The position numbers and the translations under genes are program-made. The notes beneath the pieces are model-generated. The model made no database searches. It worked only from the letters and a program-made list of their open reading frames with translations, and had not been told where the DNA came from. From the IMG/VR virus record IMGVR_UViG_3300025096_000019, positions 1-58,664 of that record: 58,664 bases of DNA; one strand, written 5' to 3'. The DNA is from a virus. Shown piece by piece: positions 1-7,388 of this stretch (the first letter of the stretch is position 1; each line of letters opens with the position of its first letter).

Positions 1-211
1 AAGGATCAGCACCAAGAGTAAGTCCTGCTACTGCCTTACTACCAATCTCAATATGTTTAAGCATCAGGTTTGATACTAATTCCAAACCTCTACCAGTAAG
101 AATTACTGGTTTACAATTGACATAATGCTCACTTGTTTTACCAGAAGAAAGTTTAAACTCACCTTTACGATAAGCCTTCTCTTTAAGCAACTCTAAAAGT
201 TCTTCTCTCAT
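1..211 (-). CDS. pyrE: Orotate phosphoribosyltransferase PyrE, partial
   Basis: The first 70 residues are present; the rest lies beyond the left edge. The N-terminus reads as PyrE: a [11 protein letters not shown] stretch (about residues 17-27), then YVNCK and an LTGRGLEL segment, then AGLTLGADP at the break, which matches the conserved start of the PRPP-dependent transferase fold. The family converts orotate plus PRPP to orotidine 5'-phosphate in de novo pyrimidine synthesis. The ATG overlaps the stop of the preceding gene (ATGA), so translation is probably coupled. The catalytic PRPP loop is not visible here, so activity cannot be judged. In a phage this would support nucleotide supply during replication. 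Confidence 0.85.
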   Translation of the reverse strand, partial: MREELLELLKEKAYRKGEFKLSSGKTSEHYVNCKPVILTGRGLELVSNLMLKHIEIGSKAVAGLTLGADP

Positions 212-432
212 CTAGTTACAATCCCCATCGATGGTGGAAGATTACTATGGGCAATGGAACCTTTATATGGATTCTTAGTCCTATTCAAAATAGTAATAAA
301 CTTATCTGCTACAAATGTACCAGCAACACATACTTCAATCTCATCCCCATCATCCCAGATAGGATCTCCATTCTTCTTTCTGGTATCCAATGCCTTCTCA
401 AGGTCTTTAATAATCTGTTTAGTAATTTTCAT
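208..432 (-). CDS. Hypothetical protein, 74 aa
   Basis: No family is recognised. The product is a small mixed-charge protein with a lysine-rich N-terminal helix, a DGDEIEV strand near the middle and an AGTFVADKF segment. It starts just after the nucleotidyltransferase gene (3-base gap) and ends in an ATGA overlap with pyrE. That spacing argues it is a real, co-translated gene. The neighbours suggest a minor role in a nucleotide or replication operon, but no function can be assigned from sequence. Confidence 0.6.
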   Translation of the reverse strand: MKITKQIIKDLEKALDTRKKNGDPIWDDGDEIEVCVAGTFVADKFITILNRTKNPYKGSIAHSNLPPSMGIVTR

Positions 433-435
433 GGT

Positions 436-846
436 TCATTTAAATTGACACCTATCAATTGTTTTTGTTGTGGAATATTCTACCATTCTATCAAAGAAAA
501 TTAATTCACCATCATAATAAGATTTGATGGTGGATTTCTCTTTCCAATCAGAACCTACTATTATTATATCAGGTTTAAGCGACTTTATCAACTCCTCAAA
601 TTCTGGTTCACTAGAAAAAAATATTACTTCATCGACTGATCTTAAATTCTCAAGAAGAAACTTTCTCTCTTCCTGATTGTGTATGGGTCTACTAGGACCC
701 TTCTTTTCTTTTATACATTCATCAGTATCAATCCCAACAATAACATACCCAAAACTTTTTGCATAATTTAAAAGTTCAAGATGTCCCCTATGGAGAATGT
801 CAAAAGTTCCATTAACAAAAACTCTTTTCACTAACGGAACTCGCAT
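436..846 (-). CDS. HldE/RfaE C-domain-like nucleotidyltransferase
   Basis: This 136-residue protein is a single cytidylyltransferase-like domain. It has the FVNGTFDILHRGH signature (HxGH at 19-22), GPSRP at about 50-54, EER at 59-61, IVGSD at about 96-100 and a YSTTKTIDR segment near the C-terminus. These match heptose-1-phosphate adenylyltransferase (HldE C-domain) and glycerol-3-phosphate cytidylyltransferase (TagD); the GPSRP/EER pattern favours HldE. Such enzymes couple a sugar or polyol phosphate to a nucleotide. The real substrate is unknown. The ATG overlaps the gp44 end by 16 bases. A GTG directly after the gp44 stop (TAGTG) is an alternative start. It occupies the place where T4-like cyanophages usually carry clamp-loader gp62. 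Confidence 0.8.
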   Translation of the reverse strand: MRVPLVKRVFVNGTFDILHRGHLELLNYAKSFGYVIVGIDTDECIKEKKGPSRPIHNQEERKFLLENLRSVDEVIFFSSEPEFEELIKSLKPDIIIVGSDWKEKSTIKSYYDGELIFFDRMVEYSTTKTIDRCQFK

Positions 847-1772
847 TCTACCATAATTTCAGTTAATGCTGCTAACAGATTTATCTCTTGATCTGCTACG
901 AACGCGATCTGGTATTGGTATCTCGCAATAATAAGAACGGCAGCAGGTATAGTATTAGGGACCAAGGATTCGTATAGACTATCGTAGATACGACGAAGTA
1001 ATACAGAAGAATCATTATCCATATTAGCGACCACCCATTTACGAACCTCAGGGAAATTTTTTCCTTTAAGATTTTTAATGAGATCATCTACAACAACGTC
1101 TGAGAACGCCGCAAGTATTCCCGTATCAATTTTTCCCCCGACCGAGTACCTCTGACATTCATTAAGAACTCGTCTCCAATCAGGAAAATGCTTATTAATG
1201 AGCTGAACAAGAACTTTCTTATCGGCTTCAATTTTCTCTTGCTCCAAGATGTTGTTGAGTCTTTTGAAGAATTCAGCAGCAATCGTCTGCTTCTCCTTAC
1301 CCTTAACACTGAATTCGACCACAGCACACCTGGAGTGAAGCGGTTCGATAATCTTATTCTTGTAGTTGCATGTAAAAATGAATCGGCAGTTACCTGCAAA
1401 TTCTTCAATGAAAGCCCGTAAGAGGAGTTGTACGTCGTTACCCGTGTTGTCTGCTTCATCGATGATAACAACTTTGTGTTTTGCTTCTGACGCAAGCGAG
1501 ACCGTCGAGGCAAAGTTTTTCGCATTATTACGGACGGTATCGAGGAACCGTCCTTCGTCCGATCCGTTAATGACATAGAAGTCTACCCCCAGTTCGTTAC
1601 AAAGTGCTTTTGCTACTGTTGTCTTACCGACCCCAGGAGGACCAGCAAGTAACATATTTGGTATTTCACCCTTATTTAGGAAGTCGCTAAACGTTTTCTT
1701 TATATTGTCAGGTAAAATACATTCCTCAATAGTTTGAGGTCTATACTTTTCAACCCAGATAAAGTCACTCAT
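831..1772 (-). CDS. gp44: Sliding clamp loader large subunit gp44
   Basis: AAA+ ATPase of the clamp-loader family, 313 residues, close to T4 gp44 (319). It has the WVEKYRP N-terminal box, Walker A GPPGVGKT at 44-51, Walker B VVIIDEAD at 101-108, a sensor-1 FTCN near 133 and the SRC arginine-finger motif at 147-149. With gp62 it opens and loads the gp45 clamp on primer-template DNA. The start overlaps the stop of the small membrane protein gene by 4 bases (ATGA). gp62 is not found directly downstream, unlike the usual cyanophage order. Confidence 0.95.
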   Translation of the reverse strand: MSDFIWVEKYRPQTIEECILPDNIKKTFSDFLNKGEIPNMLLAGPPGVGKTTVAKALCNELGVDFYVINGSDEGRFLDTVRNNAKNFASTVSLASEAKHKVVIIDEADNTGNDVQLLLRAFIEEFAGNCRFIFTCNYKNKIIEPLHSRCAVVEFSVKGKEKQTIAAEFFKRLNNILEQEKIEADKKVLVQLINKHFPDWRRVLNECQRYSVGGKIDTGILAAFSDVVVDDLIKNLKGKNFPEVRKWVVANMDNDSSVLLRRIYDSLYESLVPNTIPAAVLIIARYQYQIAFVADQEINLLAALTEIMVECEFR

Positions 1773-1993
1773 GATGTAGAAAGTTGAACAATTTTAGTAA
1801 TGTCAATTACTGCGAAGAATGATGATACACATGCAATATCATATGCCTTACAATTAAGTGAAAAAGGTAATACTAAAAGATTACCAAAAAGACGAGCAGT
1901 GCATCCAGATTTCACATCAACGTACAATACGAGGAAGTAACCCACAATAAGTAAGATACTCCCCAATAATCGGCATTTAGTTATGGTTGTCAT
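1769..1993 (-). CDS. Small membrane protein between clamp and clamp loader
   Basis: A 74-residue hydrophobic protein with one clear membrane segment (LLGSILLIVGYFLVLYV, about residues 9-25) and a second hydrophobic stretch around 36-46, with further apolar residues to the end. It overlaps gp45 upstream and gp44 downstream by 4 bases each, so it is embedded in the replisome operon. I recall similar small membrane ORFs at this position in other cyanophages, but no function is established. It could tether something to the membrane; that is speculation. Confidence 0.65.
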   Translation of the reverse strand: MTTITKCRLLGSILLIVGYFLVLYVDVKSGCTARLFGNLLVLPFSLNCKAYDIACVSSFFAVIDITKIVQLSTS

Positions 1994-2679
1994 CCAAAGG
2001 TAGAATCAGGTTCCAGAGCAATATAATACTTCAAATCATACTGACTATTCGTAAACTGTGATAAAAGTTTAGATGAAATTATCACATCATATGCACCAGG
2101 AATAATTTTAATATTCTCTACTCTAAAATTAAATGTAAATTCCTTAACAGTTTCACCAACAGCAATGGCGAATGTATTAGAGGTATCATTCTTCTTATCA
2201 CGAACAACTAAGTTAACTACACCAGAACCACCAATGACACTGAAATCAGGAAGTTGATATACAGCTGCTGCTTTAAGGAGTTTTTCCAAAGACGCACTCT
2301 CTAATTGAAAATGTACATCCTCAGATGGAAGTGTAATCTCCTTATCAGGAGGTGAGATAATAACATTAGGATCTGCATAAAAATACCTAACCTTACGCTT
2401 ACCTTCCTGAATAGTAATATAAGAATCTTGTGAGAAATCTAGATCAGGATCTTGGTGAAGATCCAATCCATTCAGAAATTGATTCAAATCATAGATAGCA
2501 AACTCACGAGGAAACTGTTCCTCAATTATTGCTTCTGCAAGAATATTCTTAGCAACAGAAATAGTACGAAGTTGATTCCCTTTCTTTACAAGAATAGAAT
2601 TATTAATTCCAGCAAAGTTCTTAAGGATGGTCAGAGTCTTGTCAGATAAATTCATTTTTTCAGTTGATCTAAGTTTCAT
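1990..2679 (-). CDS. gp45: Sliding clamp gp45 (DNA polymerase processivity factor)
   Basis: 229 residues, as in T4 gp45 (228). Recognisable features are the LKNFAGINNSI N-terminal segment, an AIYDLNQFL segment matching the T4 clamp, and a C-terminal YYIALEPDS block matching the T4 end. The trimeric clamp encircles DNA, gives the polymerase processivity and in T4 also activates late transcription with gp33/gp55. Translation may begin at the first ATG or at a second in-frame ATG (codon 9, position 2655); the second gives an N-terminus closer in length to T4. It begins 2 bases after the DUF3310 gene. Confidence 0.93.
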   Translation of the reverse strand: MKLRSTEKMNLSDKTLTILKNFAGINNSILVKKGNQLRTISVAKNILAEAIIEEQFPREFAIYDLNQFLNGLDLHQDPDLDFSQDSYITIQEGKRKVRYFYADPNVIISPPDKEITLPSEDVHFQLESASLEKLLKAAAVYQLPDFSVIGGSGVVNLVVRDKKNDTSNTFAIAVGETVKEFTFNFRVENIKIIPGAYDVIISSKLLSQFTNSQYDLKYYIALEPDSTFG

Positions 2680-2681
2680 AA

Positions 2682-3107
2682 TTAAGGCATTGTGTGATCA
2701 ATATTTCCAGTAGTTAAAGATGGTTTACCGTAATGATCATCGAAGTGTAAGAGTAGCATAGCATAATGGATGACTTTCATCAAGTCTTTCTTTTCTTTTC
2801 CATCCTTACTTCCATACCTACTACCATACTTTATAATATTTGCCTGACAAAATCCAGAAGCAATGTCCCGTGCTGCCAATAAATCTAAGGTTTGAACCTT
2901 ACGATACTCATGACTAGTACCAGTGTAATGCCCTCTATAAGTAGAAGATACATAGGATTCAATATCCTTAAGTATCTCCTCTTCATGATATTTAAAATAA
3001 TGCGCTGCCATTTCTTTTTCTAATTCCTCCTTTTTCGATTGAACGTAATTTGCTTCATCATCAGGTCCGTACATAACGTCGTATAATAAACTCCATGAAT
3101 TAGTCAT
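2682..3107 (-). CDS. DUF3310-like protein
   Basis: The C-terminal part (SGFCQANIIKYGSRYGSKDG then KKDLMKVIHYAMLLL) resembles the DUF3310 signature found in many phage nucleotide-metabolism or uncharacterised proteins. The N-terminal half is charged and helical. An ATG at 3179 is possible but would overlap pebS by 80 bases. The ATG at 3107 gives 141 residues and only 8 bases of overlap, so I prefer it. The gene lies between pebS and the clamp gene. No activity can be named. Confidence 0.72.
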   Translation of the reverse strand: MTNSWSLLYDVMYGPDDEANYVQSKKEELEKEMAAHYFKYHEEEILKDIESYVSSTYRGHYTGTSHEYRKVQTLDLLAARDIASGFCQANIIKYGSRYGSKDGKEKKDLMKVIHYAMLLLHFDDHYGKPSLTTGNIDHTMP

Positions 3108-3717
3108 AACAGAATAAAAACTCATCAATAAATGATCCTGTTTTCTCCTTTCCAAATTTTTGCGAAAGAAATCCAGCAACTGGATCCAACTTCTTCATAT
3201 ACTTATCAAAATCTGAATAGAAAGCAGTGTCTTCGCCAGTTGGTTTCTTACATTCTACCATATCTTTGAACTTAGTCAAGTATTTCTTAAACATATCAAG
3301 ATGTTCATCAACCTCAGATGGAGCACATTTAGCAACATAAATGTTTTCAGAAAAATGATTACCAGGTTCAAAAAACCTAATATTTCCTTCCTGTTTAGGC
3401 AATCCATCCACAGAAAACATATAATTTTCCACAGGGTGTTGATAATCAAAGACAATAATAACCTTCTTCTCAGAAAATTTCATCAAATCTACACCAAAAC
3501 ATGGAAGATTAGATCCAGTCTTAGGGTAAATGATAGTATTGTAAATATCACATCTAGAATCCCAAACCTCAGTCTCTCTCATCTTAATAAAATATGGATG
3601 AGTATAAAGATTTGCTCTCAATTCAGCACCATTAGAACTCCAGTTTGCCCACTGTTGAGTAAATGTTAAGTCAAAAGTATGACCTAACACTTCTTTATAA
3701 TTATTCCACAGATTCAT
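3100..3717 (-). CDS. pebS: Ferredoxin-dependent bilin reductase, PebS type
   Basis: 205 residues of the FDBR family. The stretch SRCDIYNTIIYPKTG (about 54-68), LPCFGVDLMKFS (71-82), IIVFDYQHP (87-95) and the C-terminal FLFCYD match, as I recall it, phage phycoerythrobilin synthase PebS of P-SSM2. The two key aspartates appear at D77 and D178, spaced 101 as in PebS (D105/D206). PebS reduces biliverdin IXalpha by four electrons to phycoerythrobilin using host ferredoxin. The start at 3717 is chosen over 3756 because GGAGG lies about 10 bases upstream and the overlap with cobS shrinks to 17 bases. PcyX- or PebA-like chemistry cannot be excluded. No heme oxygenase gene is in the window. Confidence 0.9.
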   Translation of the reverse strand: MNLWNNYKEVLGHTFDLTFTQQWANWSSNGAELRANLYTHPYFIKMRETEVWDSRCDIYNTIIYPKTGSNLPCFGVDLMKFSEKKVIIVFDYQHPVENYMFSVDGLPKQEGNIRFFEPGNHFSENIYVAKCAPSEVDEHLDMFKKYLTKFKDMVECKKPTGEDTAFYSDFDKYMKKLDPVAGFLSQKFGKEKTGSFIDEFLFCYD

Positions 3718-4816
3718 ATGCTTTATCCTCCGCCCTATCAAATTCGAAATCAGCATCTACTTTATCATACAATTCTAAAAAAGATTGTTTTGTTTCATCA
3801 TCAAAACGATTCACACACACTGCAATTGCTTTCTCCTTTTTACCAAAGATAGCATAAGCACGAATGATATGAACCAGACGACGAGTACTAATGATTTCAT
3901 CAATACCACCATCATAGAACGTTTTACGAATAATGTCAGCCCAATCAACTAATCGTTTACAGAAATCTTTATCATTTACGCCAACACTGTCAGCAACATT
4001 GAAAAGAATCTTCTGTTCAGCAGTAGGAGCAGGATAATCTTGCTCAAATGTTACAGGGAATCTTTCGAGGAAGGCTTCATTAAGCACGTTAGTTCCAATA
4101 AACCGTCCGTCGTCTGAACCTTTACCCTTAGTGTTTGCCGTTGCGATGATGTTGAATCCTTTTGCTGGTCTGATGAATTTTCCGATTTTTTTAATGAAAA
4201 CTCCATTACCTTCAAGGATCGACTGGAGGCAGAGGATTTTGTTACTGGCAAGGTCGATCTCGTCAAGGAGCAAGATACACCCCCGTTGTAAAGCTTCAAT
4301 GACTGGACCGTTGTGCCAGACTGTGGAACCGTCAACAAGGCGGAAGCCACCAATGAGATCATCTTCATCTGTTTCGATAGTAATGTTTACGCGGATAAGT
4401 TCTTTTTTGAGTTGGGAACAGGCTTGTTCGACACTAAACGTTTTACCGTTGCCTGAAAGGCCAGTAATGAATGTAGGGTAAAACAGATTGGCTTTGAGAA
4501 TGGTCTTAATATCGCTAAAAGGACCAAACTTGACGAAGGTATCATCTTTCTCTGGGATAAGGTTTTGTTGAATGCTGTGAGTAACGGCAGGAGCACTGAA
4601 TGATCTCTCAATCTGCTGTACGCTTTCTTTTGTTACTTCAAGGTTCCACTTACCTCTTCCAACTTTAAACTCCTCTAAACGACGAGTTACAGTCTGGTAG
4701 TTGATGCTACGAGAGGCACAGAACCCTTTAACATCGGCAGCAGTTATCTCAACACCGTAAAGAGACTGCAATTCAGTAAGTAAATGTTTATCAGTCAAAG
4801 CAATCTTACGAGGCAT
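3701..4816 (-). CDS. cobS: CobS-like MoxR-type AAA+ ATPase
   Basis: 371 residues. A helical N-terminal domain (1-95) is followed by an AAA+ module with Walker A GLSGNGKT at 119-126, a DEDDLIGGF loop near 150, Walker B LLLDEID at 182-188, sensor ATANT at 225-229 and an arginine finger in LERF near 251. The IRPAKGFNIIATANT and GTNVLNEAFLERF segments resemble CobS, the ATPase of aerobic cobaltochelatase CobNST, and more generally MoxR/CbbQ ATPases. T4-like cyanophages are commonly annotated with cobS. It is 80 bases downstream of the VWA-protein gene, so the two probably act as a pair. Whether it chelates cobalt is unproven; no CobN-like gene is in the window. Confidence 0.85.
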   Translation of the reverse strand: MPRKIALTDKHLLTELQSLYGVEITAADVKGFCASRSINYQTVTRRLEEFKVGRGKWNLEVTKESVQQIERSFSAPAVTHSIQQNLIPEKDDTFVKFGPFSDIKTILKANLFYPTFITGLSGNGKTFSVEQACSQLKKELIRVNITIETDEDDLIGGFRLVDGSTVWHNGPVIEALQRGCILLLDEIDLASNKILCLQSILEGNGVFIKKIGKFIRPAKGFNIIATANTKGKGSDDGRFIGTNVLNEAFLERFPVTFEQDYPAPTAEQKILFNVADSVGVNDKDFCKRLVDWADIIRKTFYDGGIDEIISTRRLVHIIRAYAIFGKKEKAIAVCVNRFDDETKQSFLELYDKVDADFEFDRAEDKAYESVE

Positions 4817-4828
4817 GATGTAGCGTTT

Positions 4829-4870
4829 TATTTATGAAGTTATTATAACAATAAAAAGAAGTATATTAAA
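4829..4870 (-). promoter_or_regulatory. Candidate tandem promoter upstream of cobS-like gene
   Basis: CATAAATA (4829-4836) resembles the T4-type late -10 element. A perfect TATAAT (4842-4847) lies just upstream of it, with a weak TTTAAT -35 candidate at 4865-4870 (17-base spacer). Together they suggest independent early and late starts for the cobS-pebS-gp45 block. The late motif leaves a very short leader. Confidence 0.4.
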
Positions 4871-4878
4871 CCTCTTGT

Positions 4879-4898
4879 AGACACTTTACAAAGTGTCT
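4879..4898 (-). other. Perfect hairpin at the CobT-like stop codon
   Basis: A 20-base inverted repeat (AGACACTT, loop TGTA, AAGTGTCT) overlaps the stop codon of the VWA-protein gene. No T-tract follows, so it is not a typical intrinsic terminator. It may slow ribosomes, protect the mRNA 3' end or act as a processing site ahead of cobS. Confidence 0.5.
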
Positions 4899-7023
4899 AT
4901 GCTATCAACTCCATAAACTCTCCCAATACTCTCTTATTCATCTTCTTACATTTAAGACTCTTCACAAATGCACGTTTAATTTGTGCCTTGGTTGCATCAT
5001 CAACAACATCAAATTCATCATCATTTCCCAATGCATTTGCAGAAAATCCAAAATAAGTATGGTATCCAGAATTTTTAATAGCAAATGATTTTTCCCTTTT
5101 CCAACTCTTCATTACCTTATCATATTCATCACTATGCCCAATATATCTACGAATAAACTGGCCAGCATCTCTTGAAGTAAGAACACGAATACCAATGAAA
5201 TTAGTCTGAGGATAGCTCTGACGTAAATCATGTAATAATAAATCAGTTACATCTGCCCAATACCCCATTCCCTCACAAGAATAAGTATGTCCTGTTCTAC
5301 GATTACGGAGTACACAACGATCATTAATATACTGACTCCCCATAAAAGGATTAGACTCCCAATTACGTTGAAACTCCTTACTATATCTCAAAGGAGCAGC
5401 TTCTCCATCAGTAAGAATAACACATTGAACTTTCTGCAGATTATGTTCTTTCTTAAATTCAGGCAAAATCTGATGTAATGAAATTAAAGCTTCATTTAAT
5501 GGAGTACCAGACAGATTCATACCTATCGGAACATTATAAGGTACATAAAATTGATGACCAAAAGCAAGTGCAATACGGAATATATTCTTCATTTGTTGGT
5601 CCAAAGTCTTAGCATTAACCCTACTACTAAACAAATTCATCAAAGAAAATGTTTCTTCAATAAGAGCTATCCCAACTTTCTTCTCATAAGCAAGTCTATG
5701 CATCCCTTCAGATGATGGATACTCATGAGTAAAAGCATAAACCTCAAAAGGAATATTAACCTTCTTACAAAACCACAACAAATTATATAATTGTTTAATC
5801 GTATCCAACATCACATCTGACATTGATCCAGACCAATCCAAAATAAACACTAATCCATGATTCTTTCCATCAGGAATAATACTTACCTTTCTAAAAATAT
5901 CCTCATTATACTTGTAGGTATGAAGTTTAGTTGTATCCAAAACTCCGGTTCTAGCAGTAGTAGCACGAGCATATGCATCAGCAGACTTCTTACACTCAAA
6001 CTCCTTAACCATATAATTTACTTCTTTTTGTGCAGACTTCTTAAACTTTACAAATTCACCATCTGCTTCTCCAAATATATCCCGAATAGTAAGAAATTCT
6101 GATTTTAACCAATCTTCCTCTTGCTCTATAAAATCCCCAGCAATACCACTATGAATTTTAGTATTAGAAATAATAATTCTACGCAAATCTACCTTTGGTA
6201 ACTCAACATAAACATGTTCAGCACCACTCATCTTATTATTAAGATCTTTAAGACTATCTTCAAGAGATTGAAGAGTCTTTATTTCTAAATCACTAACACC
6301 ACCAACAGTACTTGTCTCACAATAACTAGGAGTATCTAATTGAGCAGGATCATTATTTGATGAAGATTCTTCCAATTCTTCCAACAATTCTTCATCAGTC
6401 ATCTCATCGAGATCTTTTTCATCACACATACTTATCCCTTTCTGCTCTCCTACATTATCTTCTTTGGTATTGTTTTCCACTTCTTTCTTACAATACTCAT
6501 ATAACATCAATGCAGCTTTCTTCACATCATCAAAAGTTTCACACTTTTCAATTATACTGACAATCTGTTTTTCAGTAGTCGAAAAATATATAGGAACGAA
6601 CGAACCAATCTTGAAATATAAATTAGTCCTATCAGCAATATTAAAAGTATTAAGATCTTCATTTTCTATATCAAAGAAATCATTATCATTAAGTTCATTA
6701 TATCCATTATAGAATGATTTAGCAAGTCCAGGATATTTCCTCTTCATTAATTTCTCAACTCTTGCATCTTCCACAATGTTTACAAATTGTTGAGGTATTG
6801 AATCCAAATAATCCCACTCATCAGGTGTATAAAGTGCATGTCCAACTTCATGTCCTACAAGCATATCATATACATTATTACTTGCCTTATCCCAATTAGG
6901 GAGTATAAGAACACGAGTGTGAACATTAAACTGAGCAGTATCTACTTTCTTATGTTCAACGATAAGATCTTCAGTGGCAAGAAGTTTGGCAAGTTGTGAT
7001 TTGATTTCGTGCTTGACTACCAT
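4897..7023 (-). CDS. CobT-like VWA protein with HExxH metallopeptidase-type domain
   Basis: 708 residues in three parts. The N-terminal domain carries VGHEVGHALYT (HEVGH at 58-62) and a downstream NIVEDARVE (about 82-90), the layout of a zinc gluzincin. The middle (190-235) is very acidic and low-complexity. The C-terminal half is a von Willebrand A domain with MIDAS DWSGSMS at 396-402 and a later ILTDGEA. VWA proteins paired with MoxR/CobS ATPases include CobT, CbbO, NorD and ViaA; the HExxH domain is closer to the putative metallopeptidase/VWA (DUF2201-type) proteins. The partner ATPase lies immediately downstream. CobT function is therefore only one possibility. Protein remodelling or proteolysis of a host target is another. 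Confidence 0.8.
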   Translation of the reverse strand: MVVKHEIKSQLAKLLATEDLIVEHKKVDTAQFNVHTRVLILPNWDKASNNVYDMLVGHEVGHALYTPDEWDYLDSIPQQFVNIVEDARVEKLMKRKYPGLAKSFYNGYNELNDNDFFDIENEDLNTFNIADRTNLYFKIGSFVPIYFSTTEKQIVSIIEKCETFDDVKKAALMLYEYCKKEVENNTKEDNVGEQKGISMCDEKDLDEMTDEELLEELEESSSNNDPAQLDTPSYCETSTVGGVSDLEIKTLQSLEDSLKDLNNKMSGAEHVYVELPKVDLRRIIISNTKIHSGIAGDFIEQEEDWLKSEFLTIRDIFGEADGEFVKFKKSAQKEVNYMVKEFECKKSADAYARATTARTGVLDTTKLHTYKYNEDIFRKVSIIPDGKNHGLVFILDWSGSMSDVMLDTIKQLYNLLWFCKKVNIPFEVYAFTHEYPSSEGMHRLAYEKKVGIALIEETFSLMNLFSSRVNAKTLDQQMKNIFRIALAFGHQFYVPYNVPIGMNLSGTPLNEALISLHQILPEFKKEHNLQKVQCVILTDGEAAPLRYSKEFQRNWESNPFMGSQYINDRCVLRNRRTGHTYSCEGMGYWADVTDLLLHDLRQSYPQTNFIGIRVLTSRDAGQFIRRYIGHSDEYDKVMKSWKREKSFAIKNSGYHTYFGFSANALGNDDEFDVVDDATKAQIKRAFVKSLKCKKMNKRVLGEFMELIA

Positions 7024-7217
7024 TGCTTACTCCTTAATTTCTTAACAAGACGAATAGCTTCATTAATATCCAAATCCCATCCTTCATCACCTTTATCAAC
7101 TAAATGTTTAACAATGACTTCATCTGCTTCCTCTTTCATATAGATGGCAGAAATAAGTGCTTCGGAACAGTAATCTTCATAGGTTGCATTCCAACCTAAA
7201 TCCGATGGCATGTGCAT
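7017..7217 (-). CDS. Hypothetical acidic protein, 66 aa
   Basis: Not assigned to a named family. It has a LGWNATYEDYCSEAL motif (about 7-21), an acidic middle and a basic C-terminus. It overlaps the CobT-like start by 7 bases, so the two are likely translated together. The first ATG (7217) or the third codon (7211) may be the start. A terminator-like hairpin and a TATAAT box (7241-7246) lie just upstream, so this may be the first gene of the cobT-cobS-pebS-gp45 block. Confidence 0.6.
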   Translation of the reverse strand: MHMPSDLGWNATYEDYCSEALISAIYMKEEADEVIVKHLVDKGDEGWDLDINEAIRLVKKLRSKQW

Positions 7218-7386
7218 GGTGCTTTGTTTCGGTTGAACCTATTATACGAGAAAACCTCCCTTTTGAGGAGGTCATTAGACGGTTTATCAACTGTCTACGT
7301 CTTGCCTTAGCAGCACGTAGAGCCTGTGGTTTAAGTTTTCTTTTGGGTGGCTTCCCAGAGTTGTGTTGCCAGTTTGGAGTATTCAT
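7177..7386 (-). CDS. Small basic protein after gp46, uncertain
   Basis: A 69-residue ORF starting 3 bases after the gp46 stop. Its N-terminal half is strongly basic (KPPKRKLKPQALRAAKARRR, about 12-31), as in small nucleic-acid-binding proteins. The C-terminal half reads through a terminator-like hairpin and a TATAAT box and overlaps the next gene by 41 bases, so it is less convincing as protein. The N-terminal part is probably real; the end may be incidental read-through. Confidence 0.45.
   Translation of the reverse strand: MNTPNWQHNSGKPPKRKLKPQALRAAKARRRQLINRLMTSSKGRFSRIIGSTETKHHAHAIGFRLECNL
7249..7272 (-). terminator. Terminator-like hairpin followed by TATAAT box
   Basis: Stem ACCTCC/GGAGGT with a 7-base loop and a short TTTT run in the minus-strand transcript. 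A TATAAT (7241-7246) follows within a few bases, but no good -35 is seen. It probably separates gp46 transcription from the CobT-like operon. Confidence 0.5.
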
Positions 7387-7388
7387 GA

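Noticed and set aside
1088-1576. Long minus-strand ORF inside gp44
   Set aside because: It is out of frame with a clear AAA+ gene and its protein is serine/arginine-rich noise.
4051-4368. ORFs on both strands inside the CobS-like gene
   Set aside because: They lie antiparallel or out of frame to a gene with intact AAA+ motifs and have no recognisable content.
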